NCBI RefSeq assembly: GCF_015390235.1
Contig: NZ_VUOH01000002.1
Span: 124,001-188,000, forward strand
Source: Quadrisphaera sp. INWT6
GTDB taxonomy: Bacteria > Actinomycetota > Actinomycetes > Actinomycetales > Quadrisphaeraceae
Direction: 5' to 3'
Length of the DNA: 64,000 nt
The position numbers and the translations under genes are program-made. Position 1 is the first letter of the stretch; every line of letters begins with the position of its first letter. The notes beneath the pieces were generated by a model. The model was not told the DNA's origin and ran no database searches. It saw nothing but the letters and a program-made list of their open reading frames with translations. Shown here piece by piece: positions 15,979 to 24,370 of this stretch.

Positions 15979-16232
15979 GACCCGCTCGACCCGGCGTGGG
16001 AGGAGCCCGCGCTGCCGCTGGTGACCCACCCCTGGTCGGAGCTCGTCGAGCCGCCGCCGGTGGTCGAGGAGGTGGAGGTCGTCGTCCCGGTGGCGTCCGT
16101 CGTCGTGGAGGCCTCCGCCGCCGCGACCCCGGCGACGGTGACGGCGCCGACCAGGGCCGCGCTCGTGGCGACCGCCACCACGAGGCCGGCCCGCCTCCTG
16201 CTCTTCTCGCGCTCGCCCACCACGACGACCAC
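15975..16232 (-). CDS. Small exported Ser/Thr/Gly-rich protein
   Basis: About 85 residues. A basic N-terminus and one hydrophobic helix (GLVVAVATSAALVGAVTVAGV) form a signal peptide or anchor. The tail consists almost only of Ser, Thr, Gly, Ala and a few Asp. It is the first cistron of the redox operon and overlaps apbE by ATGA. Its place is where an FMN-carrying target of ApbE is normally encoded, yet it has no FMN-binding domain. The nearest thing is TDATGTTTS at residues 45-53, which is not the usual D-x-x-S/T-G-A-T. GTG codons at 16223 and 16220 are alternative starts. Confidence 0.65.
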   Translation of the reverse strand: MVVVVGEREKSRRRAGLVVAVATSAALVGAVTVAGVAAAEASTTTDATGTTTSTSSTTGGGSTSSDQGWVTSGSAGSSHAGSSGS

Positions 16233-16462
16233 TCCCGTCCCTGTCTGCGTCCGGGCCGCTCGCTGCGGCCCGGTGTCGATGGTCGGGAGGCGCGGTGGCC
16301 CGGCCCTGGGCGCTCCCTGTCCGGCCCCTGTGGAGGCGGCGGCGCACTTCCTGTGCAGCGCGTATCAGTCCCCTGTGCATCGCTGCACGGCCCTCAGCGA
16401 CGCGCGCGGCGCGGCCGATCGAGGGGTGGACAGCACGAGCCACCGACGCCAGGAGAACCCCG

Positions 16463-17053
16463 ATGAGCCTCACGACGAGCAGCGCCACCTGCACCCCCAC
16501 CACCTCCGCGACCTGGGCGAGCGGCGCGTCGGCGACCGCCCGCTCCGAGCGGGTGCCGGGCCACGTCAGGACCGCCGCCGACGCTCTCGGCCTGAGCACC
16601 GACGAGGTCATGAGCGCGCTGAAGGGCGGTGAGAGCCTGCTCGACGTGGCCGACGCCCAGGGCGTCTCCCGCGACGACCTGCTCTCGGCGCTGAAGGCCG
16701 GCGCTCCCCAGGAGCTGCAGGACAGCGCCGACGCCGACGCCCTGGTGGAGGCGCTGGCGTCCGCCACGGGCGTCGGCGGGCCGGGCGGCGCCGGTGGGCC
16801 GGGCGGCGCCGGCGGCCACCACGGACCGCCCCCGGCGGGCGCGACGACGGGAGTGCTCAGCGGCTCCCTGACCAGCGCGCAGCAGACGACCCTCGGCGCC
16901 CTGAGCGACCTGCTCGGCACCGACGCCGACACCCTGCTCGGCCAGCTGCGGTCCGGTACGGACCTGACCGACCTGCTCTCGCAGAAGGGCGTGACGCTCG
17001 ACCAGCTCACCACGGAGCTCGAGGAGGGCCTCGTGGTCGACACCCGGGTGTGA
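16463..17053 (+). CDS. Hypothetical protein with two DUF2680-like helical repeats
   Basis: A 196-residue protein without signal peptide. Two related helical units, near residues 35-80 and 135-190, share the pattern L-G-x-[ST]-x-D-x-[LV]-x-x-x-L-[KR]-x-G-x-x-L-x-D-[VL] (DEVMSALKGGESLLDVADAQ and DTLLGQLRSGTDLTDLLSQK). A Gly/Pro/His-rich linker joins them. Such units occur in small actinobacterial proteins of unknown role. ATG at 16463 follows AGGAGA closely. It is divergent from the redox operon, with 230 bases between them that must hold both promoters. Confidence 0.7.
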   Translation: MSLTTSSATCTPTTSATWASGASATARSERVPGHVRTAADALGLSTDEVMSALKGGESLLDVADAQGVSRDDLLSALKAGAPQELQDSADADALVEALASATGVGGPGGAGGPGGAGGHHGPPPAGATTGVLSGSLTSAQQTTLGALSDLLGTDADTLLGQLRSGTDLTDLLSQKGVTLDQLTTELEEGLVVDTRV

Positions 17054-17087
17054 CCGGTCTGGGACCGCCCGCGCCTACCGTGGGTGC

Positions 17088-18002
17088 GTGAGCGCCTCGC
17101 CCTTCCGCGTCGCCCTCCTGGGCGAGGGGGTCGGCGCCTCCCTCACCCCGGCGATGCACGAGCAGGAGGGGCGCCTGCTCGGCCTCGACTACCACTACGA
17201 CGTCGTCGACGTCGCCGGCGCCGCCACCTCGGACGCCGACCTGGGGCGGCTGCTGCGCGACCTGCGGCGTGAGGGCCACCGCGGCGTCAACGTGACGCAC
17301 CCCTTCAAGCAGCGCGTCATCGCGCACCTGGACCGCCTCGACGACGACGCCGCGCGCCTCGGGGCCGTCAACCTGGTGCGGTTCACCGAGGCCGGTGCCA
17401 CCGGCCACAACACCGACTGGACCGGCTTCCGCTCCTCGCTGCGGTCTGCGCCCGGCGGCCCGCTGGAGGGCGGGCTCGCCACCGTGCTGCAGGTCGGGGC
17501 CGGGGGCGCGGGGGCAGCCACCGCGTACGCGCTGCTCGACCTCGGGGCGAGCACCCTCGGAGTCCACGACGTCGACGGCGAGCGCGCGCGGGCCCTCGTC
17601 GAGCGGTGCGCCGCGCTGTTCCCGGCGGCGACCGTCCGCGTCGCGAGCGCGGACGACGCGCTGTGGGCGAGTGCCGACGGCGTGGTCCACGCCACCCCGG
17701 TCGGCATGGACCACCACCCCGGACCGTCCTTCGACCCCGACCGGCTGCGCGCGGACGCGTGGGTCGCCGAGGTGGTCTACCGGCCCCTGCTCACCGAGCT
17801 GGTGGTGCGGACCCGCGCGTCAGGACGGCGCGCGCTCGACGGCTCCGGCATGGCCGCCGGGCAGGCGGTCGACTCCCTGCGCCTCCTCACCGGTCGGGAG
17901 CCCGACGCCGCACGTGTCCGCGCGCACCTGGTCGAGCTGCTGGCCCGGGAGACCGCACCCGGCGACGCGCGTCGTGTGCCCGGAGCCACTGCTCGGGGCT
18001 AG
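17088..18002 (+). CDS. Quinate/shikimate dehydrogenase family protein
   Basis: A 304-residue AroE-superfamily enzyme. The substrate site has ASLTPAMHEQEG, the form found in quinate/shikimate dehydrogenases of the corynebacterial QsuD kind, rather than the SxS of biosynthetic AroE. Catalytic Lys74 lies in THPFKQR and Asp110 in HNTDWTGF. The dinucleotide fold has VGAGGAGAATAYALLDLG, and the C-terminal GMAAGQAVDSLRL is conserved. It would oxidise quinate or shikimate with NAD(P). The GTG start at 17088 lies 35 bases after the previous gene. The DHA2 transporter that follows may handle a related solute, but this is inferred only from position. Confidence 0.9.
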   Translation: MSASPFRVALLGEGVGASLTPAMHEQEGRLLGLDYHYDVVDVAGAATSDADLGRLLRDLRREGHRGVNVTHPFKQRVIAHLDRLDDDAARLGAVNLVRFTEAGATGHNTDWTGFRSSLRSAPGGPLEGGLATVLQVGAGGAGAATAYALLDLGASTLGVHDVDGERARALVERCAALFPAATVRVASADDALWASADGVVHATPVGMDHHPGPSFDPDRLRADAWVAEVVYRPLLTELVVRTRASGRRALDGSGMAAGQAVDSLRLLTGREPDAARVRAHLVELLARETAPGDARRVPGATARG

Positions 18003-18151
18003 ACTCCTCACCGGCTCGCTGCGGCTCCTCGGACCCGTGAGCAGTCACACCCTCCGTTCGCGTCCGGCTGCAGAGCCGGGGCGGTCGCTGCACGGCGATC
18101 CGGGCTGGAAACCCCGACGACGGCACCCTCGGACCTCGAAGGAGCCCCGCT
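18003..18151 (+). other. Structured leader of the DHA2 transporter gene
   Basis: The 149-base gap between the dehydrogenase and the transporter contains paired segments. CTCAC near 18007 pairs with GTGAG near 18036, and CCGGCT (18064-18069) pairs exactly with AGCCGG (18074-18079) across a GCAG loop. The ribosome site AAGGAG is at 18139-18144. It does not match any riboswitch consensus I can recall, so it is only a candidate regulatory leader. Confidence 0.3.
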
Positions 18152-19624
18152 GTGCCTGCTGCAGCCAGCCCCGTGACCCCTCCCGCCGCCGCGGGACCCG
18201 CCTCGACGCCGCGCCCGCGCGGACCGCACCACGCGACCTGGGTGCTGGTCATCACGTCCGTGACCCAGCTGCTCGTCGTGCTCGACGGCACGATCGTCGG
18301 CGTCGCCCTCCCCCACGCCCAGGCCGACCTCGGCCTGTCGGACTCCGCCCGGCAGTGGGTCGTGACCGCGTACGCCCTCGCCTTCGGTGCGCTGCTGCTG
18401 CTCGGCGGCCGCATCGCCGACTTCACCGGCCGGAAGAAGACGTTCCTCGTGGGGCTCGTCGGCTTCGGCGCCGCCTCGGTCTGGGGCGGCCTCGCGGGCA
18501 CCGGCGTCGAGCTCGTGCTCGCCCGCGCCGGCCAGGGCGTCTTCGCCGCGCTGATGGCACCTGCGGCGCTCGCCATCCTGACCGTGACCTTCCCGAGCGG
18601 ACCGGAGCGCACGAAGGCCTTCGCGATCTTCGGGGCGGTGTCGGGAGCCGGAGCAGCCGTCGGCCTGCTCGCCGGCGGGGTGCTGACCGACGTCCTCTCG
18701 TGGCGCTGGTGCCTGCTGGTCAACGTGCCCTTCGTCATCAGCGGCGTGGTGGCCGGTGCGCGCCTGCTCGACGAGAGCCGCGCGGCCGGCGAGCGCCGCT
18801 ACGACGTCCCCGGCGCCGCAGCGGTCACGGCGGGCTTCGGCCTGCTCGTGGTGGGCCTGACCCTCGTCGAGGACTCCACCCGCACCGCGCTGGCCGTCGC
18901 GCTCGTCGTGGCCGGCCTGGCCTGCCTCGCGCTGTTCGCGCTCGTGGAGCACCGCAGCGCCCACCCGCTGCTGCCGCTGCGCGTGGTCACCGACCGCGTG
19001 CGCGCCGGCGCCCTGGGCGTCCAGGCGCTGGTGGGGGCCGTGATGGTCGGCGCGATGCTCTACCTGGCCTTCCACCTGCAGGTGGTGTTGCAGATGAGCC
19101 CGCTGCTGGCGGGCCTGGGCACCCTGCCCATCACCGTCGCGATCATGGCCACCGTGCCGCGGTCCACGCGCATGCTCGACCGGGTCGGGCCGCGCCTGCA
19201 GCTGGTGGTCGGACCGCTGGTCGGCGCCGTCGGCATCGGGTACCTCTCGCAGATCAGCCCCGGCGGCAGCTACTGGGTGCAGGTGCTGCCCGGGCTGCTC
19301 GTCTTCGGCGTCGGCATGGGTCTGACCCTGGTGCCGCTGCAGAACGTGGCGCTGCTGGGCGTCGACGCGCGCGACGCGGGGGCGGCCTCCGCCGCGGTGA
19401 CCGCGGCGATGCAGCTCGGCGGATCGGTCGGCCTCGCGGTGCTCACCACGGTCTACGTCGGCGTCGCGGGCACCACGGGCGCGCCCGCCGACCTGGTCGC
19501 GGGGTACTCCGCGGTGTTCTGGTGCGGTGCTGCGCTGCTGGTGGCCGCAGCGGTCGTCGCCGCCGTCGCCGTCCCCCGCGGCACGCGGGTCTCCGGCGGC
19601 GACGCCCCCGCGCTGCACGTCTGA
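18152..19624 (+). CDS. DHA2-family (EmrB/QacA-type) MFS transporter
   Basis: A 490-residue carrier with about 14 helices. Helix 1 holds VLDGTIVGVALPHAQADL with the Asp typical of this drug:proton antiporter family, then GGRIADFTGRKKTFLVG (motif A) and the motif C region AGAAVGLLAGGVL. Members export cationic drugs or metabolites at the expense of the proton gradient. GTG at 18152 is preceded by AAGGAG. It may be co-transcribed with the dehydrogenase upstream. A strong hairpin follows the stop. The substrate cannot be read from sequence. Confidence 0.92.
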   Translation: MPAAASPVTPPAAAGPASTPRPRGPHHATWVLVITSVTQLLVVLDGTIVGVALPHAQADLGLSDSARQWVVTAYALAFGALLLLGGRIADFTGRKKTFLVGLVGFGAASVWGGLAGTGVELVLARAGQGVFAALMAPAALAILTVTFPSGPERTKAFAIFGAVSGAGAAVGLLAGGVLTDVLSWRWCLLVNVPFVISGVVAGARLLDESRAAGERRYDVPGAAAVTAGFGLLVVGLTLVEDSTRTALAVALVVAGLACLALFALVEHRSAHPLLPLRVVTDRVRAGALGVQALVGAVMVGAMLYLAFHLQVVLQMSPLLAGLGTLPITVAIMATVPRSTRMLDRVGPRLQLVVGPLVGAVGIGYLSQISPGGSYWVQVLPGLLVFGVGMGLTLVPLQNVALLGVDARDAGAASAAVTAAMQLGGSVGLAVLTTVYVGVAGTTGAPADLVAGYSAVFWCGAALLVAAAVVAAVAVPRGTRVSGGDAPALHV

Positions 19625-19643
19625 CGGCTCCGGGACCGTCCGA

Positions 19644-19672
19644 GGCCGGGCGGCGTCGGACGCCGCCCGGCC
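19644..19672. terminator. Hairpin after the DHA2 transporter
   Basis: A perfect 13-pair stem has arms at 19644-19656 and 19660-19672 with a 3-base loop. It starts 20 bases after the transporter stop and just before the permease start. There is no T-run, as usual in this GC range. Confidence 0.65.
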
Positions 19673-19692
19673 GGGGGTGCATCCTCCCTGGC

Positions 19693-21105
19693 GTGACCAC
19701 CACTCCCCCGGCCCGCAACGGGCTGCGCCTGGGGCCCGTCGAGGCCCTGCTGGCGCAGCAGGCCCCCGACGGCTCCTCGGGCCTGCGCCGCTCGATGGGG
19801 CTCTGGCAGCTCACCGCGCTCAGCATCGGCGCGACCCTCGGCACCGGGATCTTCGTCATCCTCGGCGAGGCGGCGCCGCTGGCCGGGCCGGCGGTCATCC
19901 TGTCGTTCGTGCTGGCAGCGGTCACCGCGCTGTTCTCGGCGCTGTCGTACGCGGAGCTCGCCGGCAGCATCCCCGTCGCGGGGTCCTCCTACTCCTACGC
20001 CTACGCGACCATGGGCGAGGCGGTCGCCTGGGTGTGCGGCTGGTGCCTGATGCTCGAGTACGGCGTCTCGGTCTCGGCCGTCGCAGTCGGCTGGGGCGCC
20101 TACATCGACGACCTCGCCCGCGCCGCCTTCGGCTCGACGCTCCCCGAGGCGCTGGCGAACCCGCCGGGCGAGGGCGGGGTCGTCAACGTGCCGGCGGTCG
20201 TCGTCGTCCTGCTCGCGATGGCCCTGCTGCTGCGGGGCACCCGTGAGAGCGCGCGGGTCAACGCGGTGGTCGTGGTGCTGAAGGTCGCGGTGCTGCTCTT
20301 CTTCTGCGCGGTGGCGTTCACCGCCTTCCGCGCCGGCAACCTCGCACCGTTCGCACCGCTGGGCGTCGCGGGCATCACGGCCGCGACCTCCCAGGTGTTC
20401 TTCTCCTACATCGGGTTCGACGCCGCGTCGACGGCCGGCGAGGAGGCGCGCGACCCGCGCCGCGACCTGCCGCGGGCGATCATGCTCTCCCTCGTCGTCG
20501 TCACCGCCGTCTACTGCCTGGTGGCGCTGGCGGCGCTCGGCGCGCTGCCGTGGCGCGAGCTCGACGGGTCCGAGGCTGCCCTGGCCGACGTGCTGAGCCG
20601 CGCCGTCGGCGGCACGTGGCCCGCCGTGGTCCTGTCGGTGGGCGCCGTCATCGCCATCGCCAGCGTGGTCTTCACCGTCTTCTACGGACAGACGCGCATC
20701 CTGTTCGCGATGTCGCGCGACGGTCTCGTGCCGCGGGTCTTCTCCCGCGTGAGCGGGCGCCAGGGCGTGCCGGTCGCCAACGTCCTCATCTGCGGCGCGG
20801 TCATCGCCGTGCTCGCGGGCGTGGTGCCGCTGGGCGAGCTCGCGAACGCCACGAGCATCGGCACGCTGTTCGCCTTCGCCCTCGTCAACGCCGGGGTGCT
20901 GGTGCTGCGCCGCGCCCGGCCCGACCTGCCCCGCACCTTCCGCACGCCGCTGTTCCCGCTGACGCCGGTGCTCGGCATCGCCTTCTGCGGGCTGCTGCTG
21001 TTCGGGCTGCGCGGCACCACCTGGCTCGTGTTCGCGGCGTGGATGCTCGTGGGCGCCGCGGTCTACGTCTTCTACGGGCGGCGCCGGTCGGTGCTGGCGC
21101 GCTGA
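19693..21105 (+). CDS. APC-family amino-acid permease
   Basis: A 470-residue permease with 12 helices. It shows the APC consensus in helix 1 (IGATLGTGIFVILGEAAPLAGPAVILSF is the glycine-rich substrate site), SYAELAGSIPVAGSSYSYAYATMGE, and FFSYIGFDAASTAGEEARDP. The last two are characteristic of the cationic amino-acid transporter branch. GTG at 19693 lies 20 bases downstream of the terminator hairpin. It ends one base before the stop of the convergent GntR gene. The likely substrate is an amino acid or polyamine; the exact one is not clear. Confidence 0.92.
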   Translation: MTTTPPARNGLRLGPVEALLAQQAPDGSSGLRRSMGLWQLTALSIGATLGTGIFVILGEAAPLAGPAVILSFVLAAVTALFSALSYAELAGSIPVAGSSYSYAYATMGEAVAWVCGWCLMLEYGVSVSAVAVGWGAYIDDLARAAFGSTLPEALANPPGEGGVVNVPAVVVVLLAMALLLRGTRESARVNAVVVVLKVAVLLFFCAVAFTAFRAGNLAPFAPLGVAGITAATSQVFFSYIGFDAASTAGEEARDPRRDLPRAIMLSLVVVTAVYCLVALAALGALPWRELDGSEAALADVLSRAVGGTWPAVVLSVGAVIAIASVVFTVFYGQTRILFAMSRDGLVPRVFSRVSGRQGVPVANVLICGAVIAVLAGVVPLGELANATSIGTLFAFALVNAGVLVLRRARPDLPRTFRTPLFPLTPVLGIAFCGLLLFGLRGTTWLVFAAWMLVGAAVYVFYGRRRSVLAR

Positions 21106-21106
21106 C

Positions 21107-21805
21107 TCAGCGACCGAGCACGTACCGGCGCAGGTCGGCGAGGGTCTGGTCCATGTGCGAGTCCATCGCCGCGCGGGCCGCGGCCGGGTCGGCCGAGCGG
21201 ACGGCCTCCAGCACGCCGGCGTGCTCGGCGATGGCGTGCAGCTGGACCGGCTCGTGCCGGGAGGTCTCCTCGCGCCGCGCCCGCAGCACGGCGGACAGCG
21301 GCCCCAGCAGCACCGCGACGAAGGGGTTGCCGGAGGCGCGGAAGACGACGTCGTGGAAGGCGATGTCCGCGGCGACGAAGCCGGCGACGTCGGCGGCGTC
21401 GTGGGCGGAGCGCATGGCGCTCAGGTGGCGCTCGAGGTCGGCGAGGTCGGCGTCGCTGCGGTGCAGGGCGGCCAGCTCTGCAGCGCCCGACTCCACCATG
21501 CGCCGCAGCTGCAGCAGCTGGAGCGCCGCCTGCTCCCCGCCGCTGCGGTCGTGGGCGAGGGCGACGGCGTCGATCGCCGTCCAGGTGCTCGTGGGGCGCA
21601 CCACAGTGCCGCGCCCGCGCTGGACCTCGATCACGCCCTGGGTCTGCAGCACCTTGAGCGCCTCGCGCACGGTGAGGCGGCTGACGTCGTGCTCGGCGGC
21701 CAGCTCGGCCTCGGGAGGCAGCAGCTGCCCCGGCGGGGTGCGCCCGTCGACGACCCGCTCCAGCAGGGCGGCCGCGACGACGTCGACCAGGGACTCCCGC
21801 GCCAC
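21107..21805 (-). CDS. FadR-subfamily GntR regulator of the tetronate operon
   Basis: About 232 residues. The N-terminal winged helix has PEAELAAEHDVSRLTVREALKVLQTQGVIEVQRGRG, typical of GntR. The all-helical C-terminal FCD domain carries metal- or ligand-binding residues (ADIAFHDVVFRASGN and HAIAEHAGVLEAV). Start GTG at 21805 is chosen because GAGGTGG lies about 4 bases upstream; GTG at 21814 is also possible. It is the last gene after the GntP carrier, LtnD and OtnK on the same strand. It most likely represses that operon until a tetronate ligand binds. Confidence 0.9.
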   Translation of the reverse strand: MARESLVDVVAAALLERVVDGRTPPGQLLPPEAELAAEHDVSRLTVREALKVLQTQGVIEVQRGRGTVVRPTSTWTAIDAVALAHDRSGGEQAALQLLQLRRMVESGAAELAALHRSDADLADLERHLSAMRSAHDAADVAGFVAADIAFHDVVFRASGNPFVAVLLGPLSAVLRARREETSRHEPVQLHAIAEHAGVLEAVRSADPAAARAAMDSHMDQTLADLRRYVLGR

Positions 21806-21887
21806 ACCGACCACCTCACCGCGCTGGCAGGACGAACCGCCGCCGGGGACCCCGGCGGCGGCTCTCCACACTACTGACGGGTGCTGC

Positions 21888-23372
21888 TCAGGCGCCGGTG
21901 AGCACCCAGCCCGCCCAGGCGACGGCGAACCCGACCAGGCCCAGCACGGTGGTGAGCACCGTCCAGGTGCGCAGCCCGTCGGCCACCGAGAGGCCGAAGT
22001 ACCTCGTCACCGTCCAGAAGCCGGCGTCGGTGACGTGGCTCAGGCCCAGGGAGCCGAAGCCGACGGCCACGGTGAGCAGCGCCACCTGCAGCGGGGAGTA
22101 CCCGCCGGCCTGGACCGACTCGACCAGCAGCCCGGCGGTGGTGACGATCGCGACGGTGGCCGAGCCCTGGGCGGCGCGCAGCGCCAGGGTGATGACGAAC
22201 GCGAGCACGATGAGCGGCAGGCCGAGGGTGTCGAGCACCCCGGACAGGGCCGCACCGATGCCGCTGGCGCGCAGCACCTCGCCGAAGACACCGCCGGCGG
22301 CGACCACCAGCAGGATCGCCGCGATCGGGGGCAGGGCGCCCTCCATCACCTCGCCGGTGCGCTCCAGCGGCCAGCGGCGGCGCACCGGGATGAGGAAGTA
22401 CGCCAGCGCGACGGCGACCAGCAGCGCGAACACCGGCGTGCCGACGAAGGTGGCGACGCCGAAGAGCGGGTGCTCCTCGCCGAGCACCAGGGTCAGGCCG
22501 GTGCCGAGCAGGATCTGGACGATCGGCGCCGCGACGAGCAGCACGATGAGGCCAGCGCTCGGCGGTGCCTGGACCCCGGTGCGAGCGACCGTCGTCGTGC
22601 TGCCGCCGCCCGGCGCACCACCGGACGAGGTGCCGCCAGAGCCGGGGGCGTCGGTGCCGAACTCCTCGACCTGCTTCGCGACCGCCGGGCTCAGCGACAG
22701 CGGCTCGCGCGTCATCCAGCGCCCGAGCAGGTGCGCGACGACGGCCAGCGGCACGCACGCCACCAGGCTGATGAGCAGCACGAGCCCGATGTCGGCGCCG
22801 AAGACGCCGGCGCCCGCGACGACGCCCGGGTGCGGCGGCACGGCCACGTGGACGGCGAGCGCGATGCCCGCCATCGGCAGCCCGAACCGGATCGGCTGGA
22901 AGCCCAGCACCTTGGCGAACGCGTAGACCACCGGCACCAGCACGATGACGGCGACCTCGAAGAACACCGGGATCGCCACGAGGAACGCGACGGCCGTCAG
23001 CGCGACCGCGGTGCGCTGCGGGCCCAGGGCGCTGGTGAGCCTGTCAGCGAGGCTCTGCACCCCGCCGGAGGTCTCGATGAGCCGGCCCAGCACCGCGCCG
23101 AGGGCGATGAGCAGCGCGACCTTGCCCATGGTCGAGCCGACGCCGGTGGCCACGACGGTGAACACGGACTCCAGCGGCAGCCGCGCGGAGACGGCCACGG
23201 CCACGCTGACCACGAGCAGCGCGAGGAACGCAGGCACCGTGAACCGGATGATGAGCACGAGCAGGACGGCGATGCTCGCGCCGGCGATGCCGAGCAGCAG
23301 CGGTGTCGAGAGCGCCACCTCGGGGGTGACGGGGTCGGCCGTGAGGACGGTCGCGGCGATCGCGGCGATCAT
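21888..23372 (-). CDS. GntP-family carboxylate/sugar-acid permease
   Basis: A 494-residue carrier of the gluconate:H+ symporter family with 12-14 helices. Conserved features are AVHVAVPPHPGVVAGAGVFGADIG, GSATVAIVTTAGLL and GSLGLSHVTDAGFWTVTRYFGL. A Gly/Ser/Pro-rich linker around residues 240-275 is longer than usual. ATG at 23372 lies 8 bases after the LtnD stop, so the two are co-transcribed. With a tetronate dehydrogenase and kinase next to it, its substrate is probably L-threonate or D-erythronate. Confidence 0.93.
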   Translation of the reverse strand: MIAAIAATVLTADPVTPEVALSTPLLLGIAGASIAVLLVLIIRFTVPAFLALLVVSVAVAVSARLPLESVFTVVATGVGSTMGKVALLIALGAVLGRLIETSGGVQSLADRLTSALGPQRTAVALTAVAFLVAIPVFFEVAVIVLVPVVYAFAKVLGFQPIRFGLPMAGIALAVHVAVPPHPGVVAGAGVFGADIGLVLLISLVACVPLAVVAHLLGRWMTREPLSLSPAVAKQVEEFGTDAPGSGGTSSGGAPGGGSTTTVARTGVQAPPSAGLIVLLVAAPIVQILLGTGLTLVLGEEHPLFGVATFVGTPVFALLVAVALAYFLIPVRRRWPLERTGEVMEGALPPIAAILLVVAAGGVFGEVLRASGIGAALSGVLDTLGLPLIVLAFVITLALRAAQGSATVAIVTTAGLLVESVQAGGYSPLQVALLTVAVGFGSLGLSHVTDAGFWTVTRYFGLSVADGLRTWTVLTTVLGLVGFAVAWAGWVLTGA

Positions 23373-23380
23373 CGCGCGCC

Positions 23381-24334
23381 TCAGCCCCTGCGCCGCGGGG
23401 AGACGACGCGGATGACGGCGGAGTCGTCAGCCTCGGCCAGGCCGTGGGCCTCGCCGAGCAGGAACAGCTGCTCGGCGGCGGCCGCGACGGGGGTGGCCAG
23501 GTGGGCGCGGCGCGCGGCGTCGCCGACGATCCCGAGGTCCTTCACGAAGATGTCGAGCCGGCTCAGCACCTCGGCGCCGCCCTCGTCGTGGGCCTGGAGC
23601 ATGCGCGGGCCGCGGTTGCCGAGCATGAACGAGCCGGCCGCACCGGCGTCCAGCGCCTCGAGGGTGCGCTCCCTGTCGAGCCCGAGGGCGTCGGCGAGGG
23701 CCAGCGCCTCCGCGGCCGCGGCGATGTGCACGCCGCACAGCAGCTGGTTGACGGTCTTGAGCGCCTGGCCGTCGCCGGGGGCGTCTCCCACCACGGTCAG
23801 GGTGGAGGCGAGCAGGTCGAGCACGGGGGCGGCGGTCTCGCGGGCGCGCGGGGTGGCCCCGACGACGACGAGCAGGTCGCCGGCGCCCGCGCGCGCCGGC
23901 CCCCCGGACAGGGGCGCGTCGACCAGGTCGACGTCGAGGTCCGCCAGGCGCGCGGCCAGCTCGGCGATGCCGTCGGTGCCGACGGTGCTGGTCAGGACGA
24001 CGGCGGAGCCCGCCTCGAGGTGCTCGGCGATGCCGGGGACGGCGGCGGCGCCGTCCTCCCCGCTGGCGGGCGAGCCGAACAGCAGCGCGTCGAGCTGCGC
24101 GGCGTTGCGGACCGCCACGAGCACGACCTGCGCGCCGGTGACGGCCTCGGCGGCGCTGGTGGTGGTCTGGACGCCGGCCTGCGCGGCCAGCTCCAGGCGC
24201 GCGGGGGCGATGTCGAAGCCGCGCACGGGCAGGCCGGTGGCCAGGCGCGTGGCCATCGGCAGACCCATGGCGCCCAGGCCGATGACGGCCGTCGTCGGCG
24301 TGGTGGCGGGGGTGGGCGGGGTGCTGGTGCTCAT
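23381..24334 (-). CDS. ltnD: L-threonate dehydrogenase (3-hydroxyisobutyrate dehydrogenase family)
   Basis: A 317-residue NAD-dependent enzyme. The Rossmann loop is GLGAMGLPMATRLA, the substrate motif is DAPLSGGPARAGAGDL, and the catalytic Lys is in GQALKTVNQLLCGVH. FVKDLGIV near the end is conserved in the LtnD group. It oxidises L-threonate (or D-erythronate) to the 2-oxo acid, which isomerises to the 3-oxo form used by OtnK. ATG at 24334 has GGAGGA 6-8 bases upstream. The kinase gene precedes it on the same strand, separated by a 115-base gap that holds a large perfect hairpin. Confidence 0.88.
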   Translation of the reverse strand: MSTSTPPTPATTPTTAVIGLGAMGLPMATRLATGLPVRGFDIAPARLELAAQAGVQTTTSAAEAVTGAQVVLVAVRNAAQLDALLFGSPASGEDGAAAVPGIAEHLEAGSAVVLTSTVGTDGIAELAARLADLDVDLVDAPLSGGPARAGAGDLLVVVGATPRARETAAPVLDLLASTLTVVGDAPGDGQALKTVNQLLCGVHIAAAAEALALADALGLDRERTLEALDAGAAGSFMLGNRGPRMLQAHDEGGAEVLSRLDIFVKDLGIVGDAARRAHLATPVAAAAEQLFLLGEAHGLAEADDSAVIRVVSPRRRG

Positions 24335-24370
24335 CGTCGAGTCCTCCGGGTGTGGGTGAGCAGGGCCGGA

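Noticed and set aside
18003-18151. A known riboswitch upstream of the DHA2 transporter
   Set aside because: Hairpins are present, but the sequence does not match guanidine, SAM, SAH, cobalamin or other consensus elements I could recall on either strand.
19141-19160. Further copies of the GATCATGG element inside genes (19141, 28411, 43296)
   Set aside because: These share only 7-8 bases, fall in coding frames and lack the flanking CG...GGCGTCC bases, so they are chance matches.
17395-21105. A single open frame of over 1200 codons across the dehydrogenase, DHA2 and APC genes
   Set aside because: Only its last 470 codons, the APC permease, have protein-like sequence. The rest is Arg/Pro-rich and runs out of frame over two well-supported genes; long stop-free frames are expected at this GC content.
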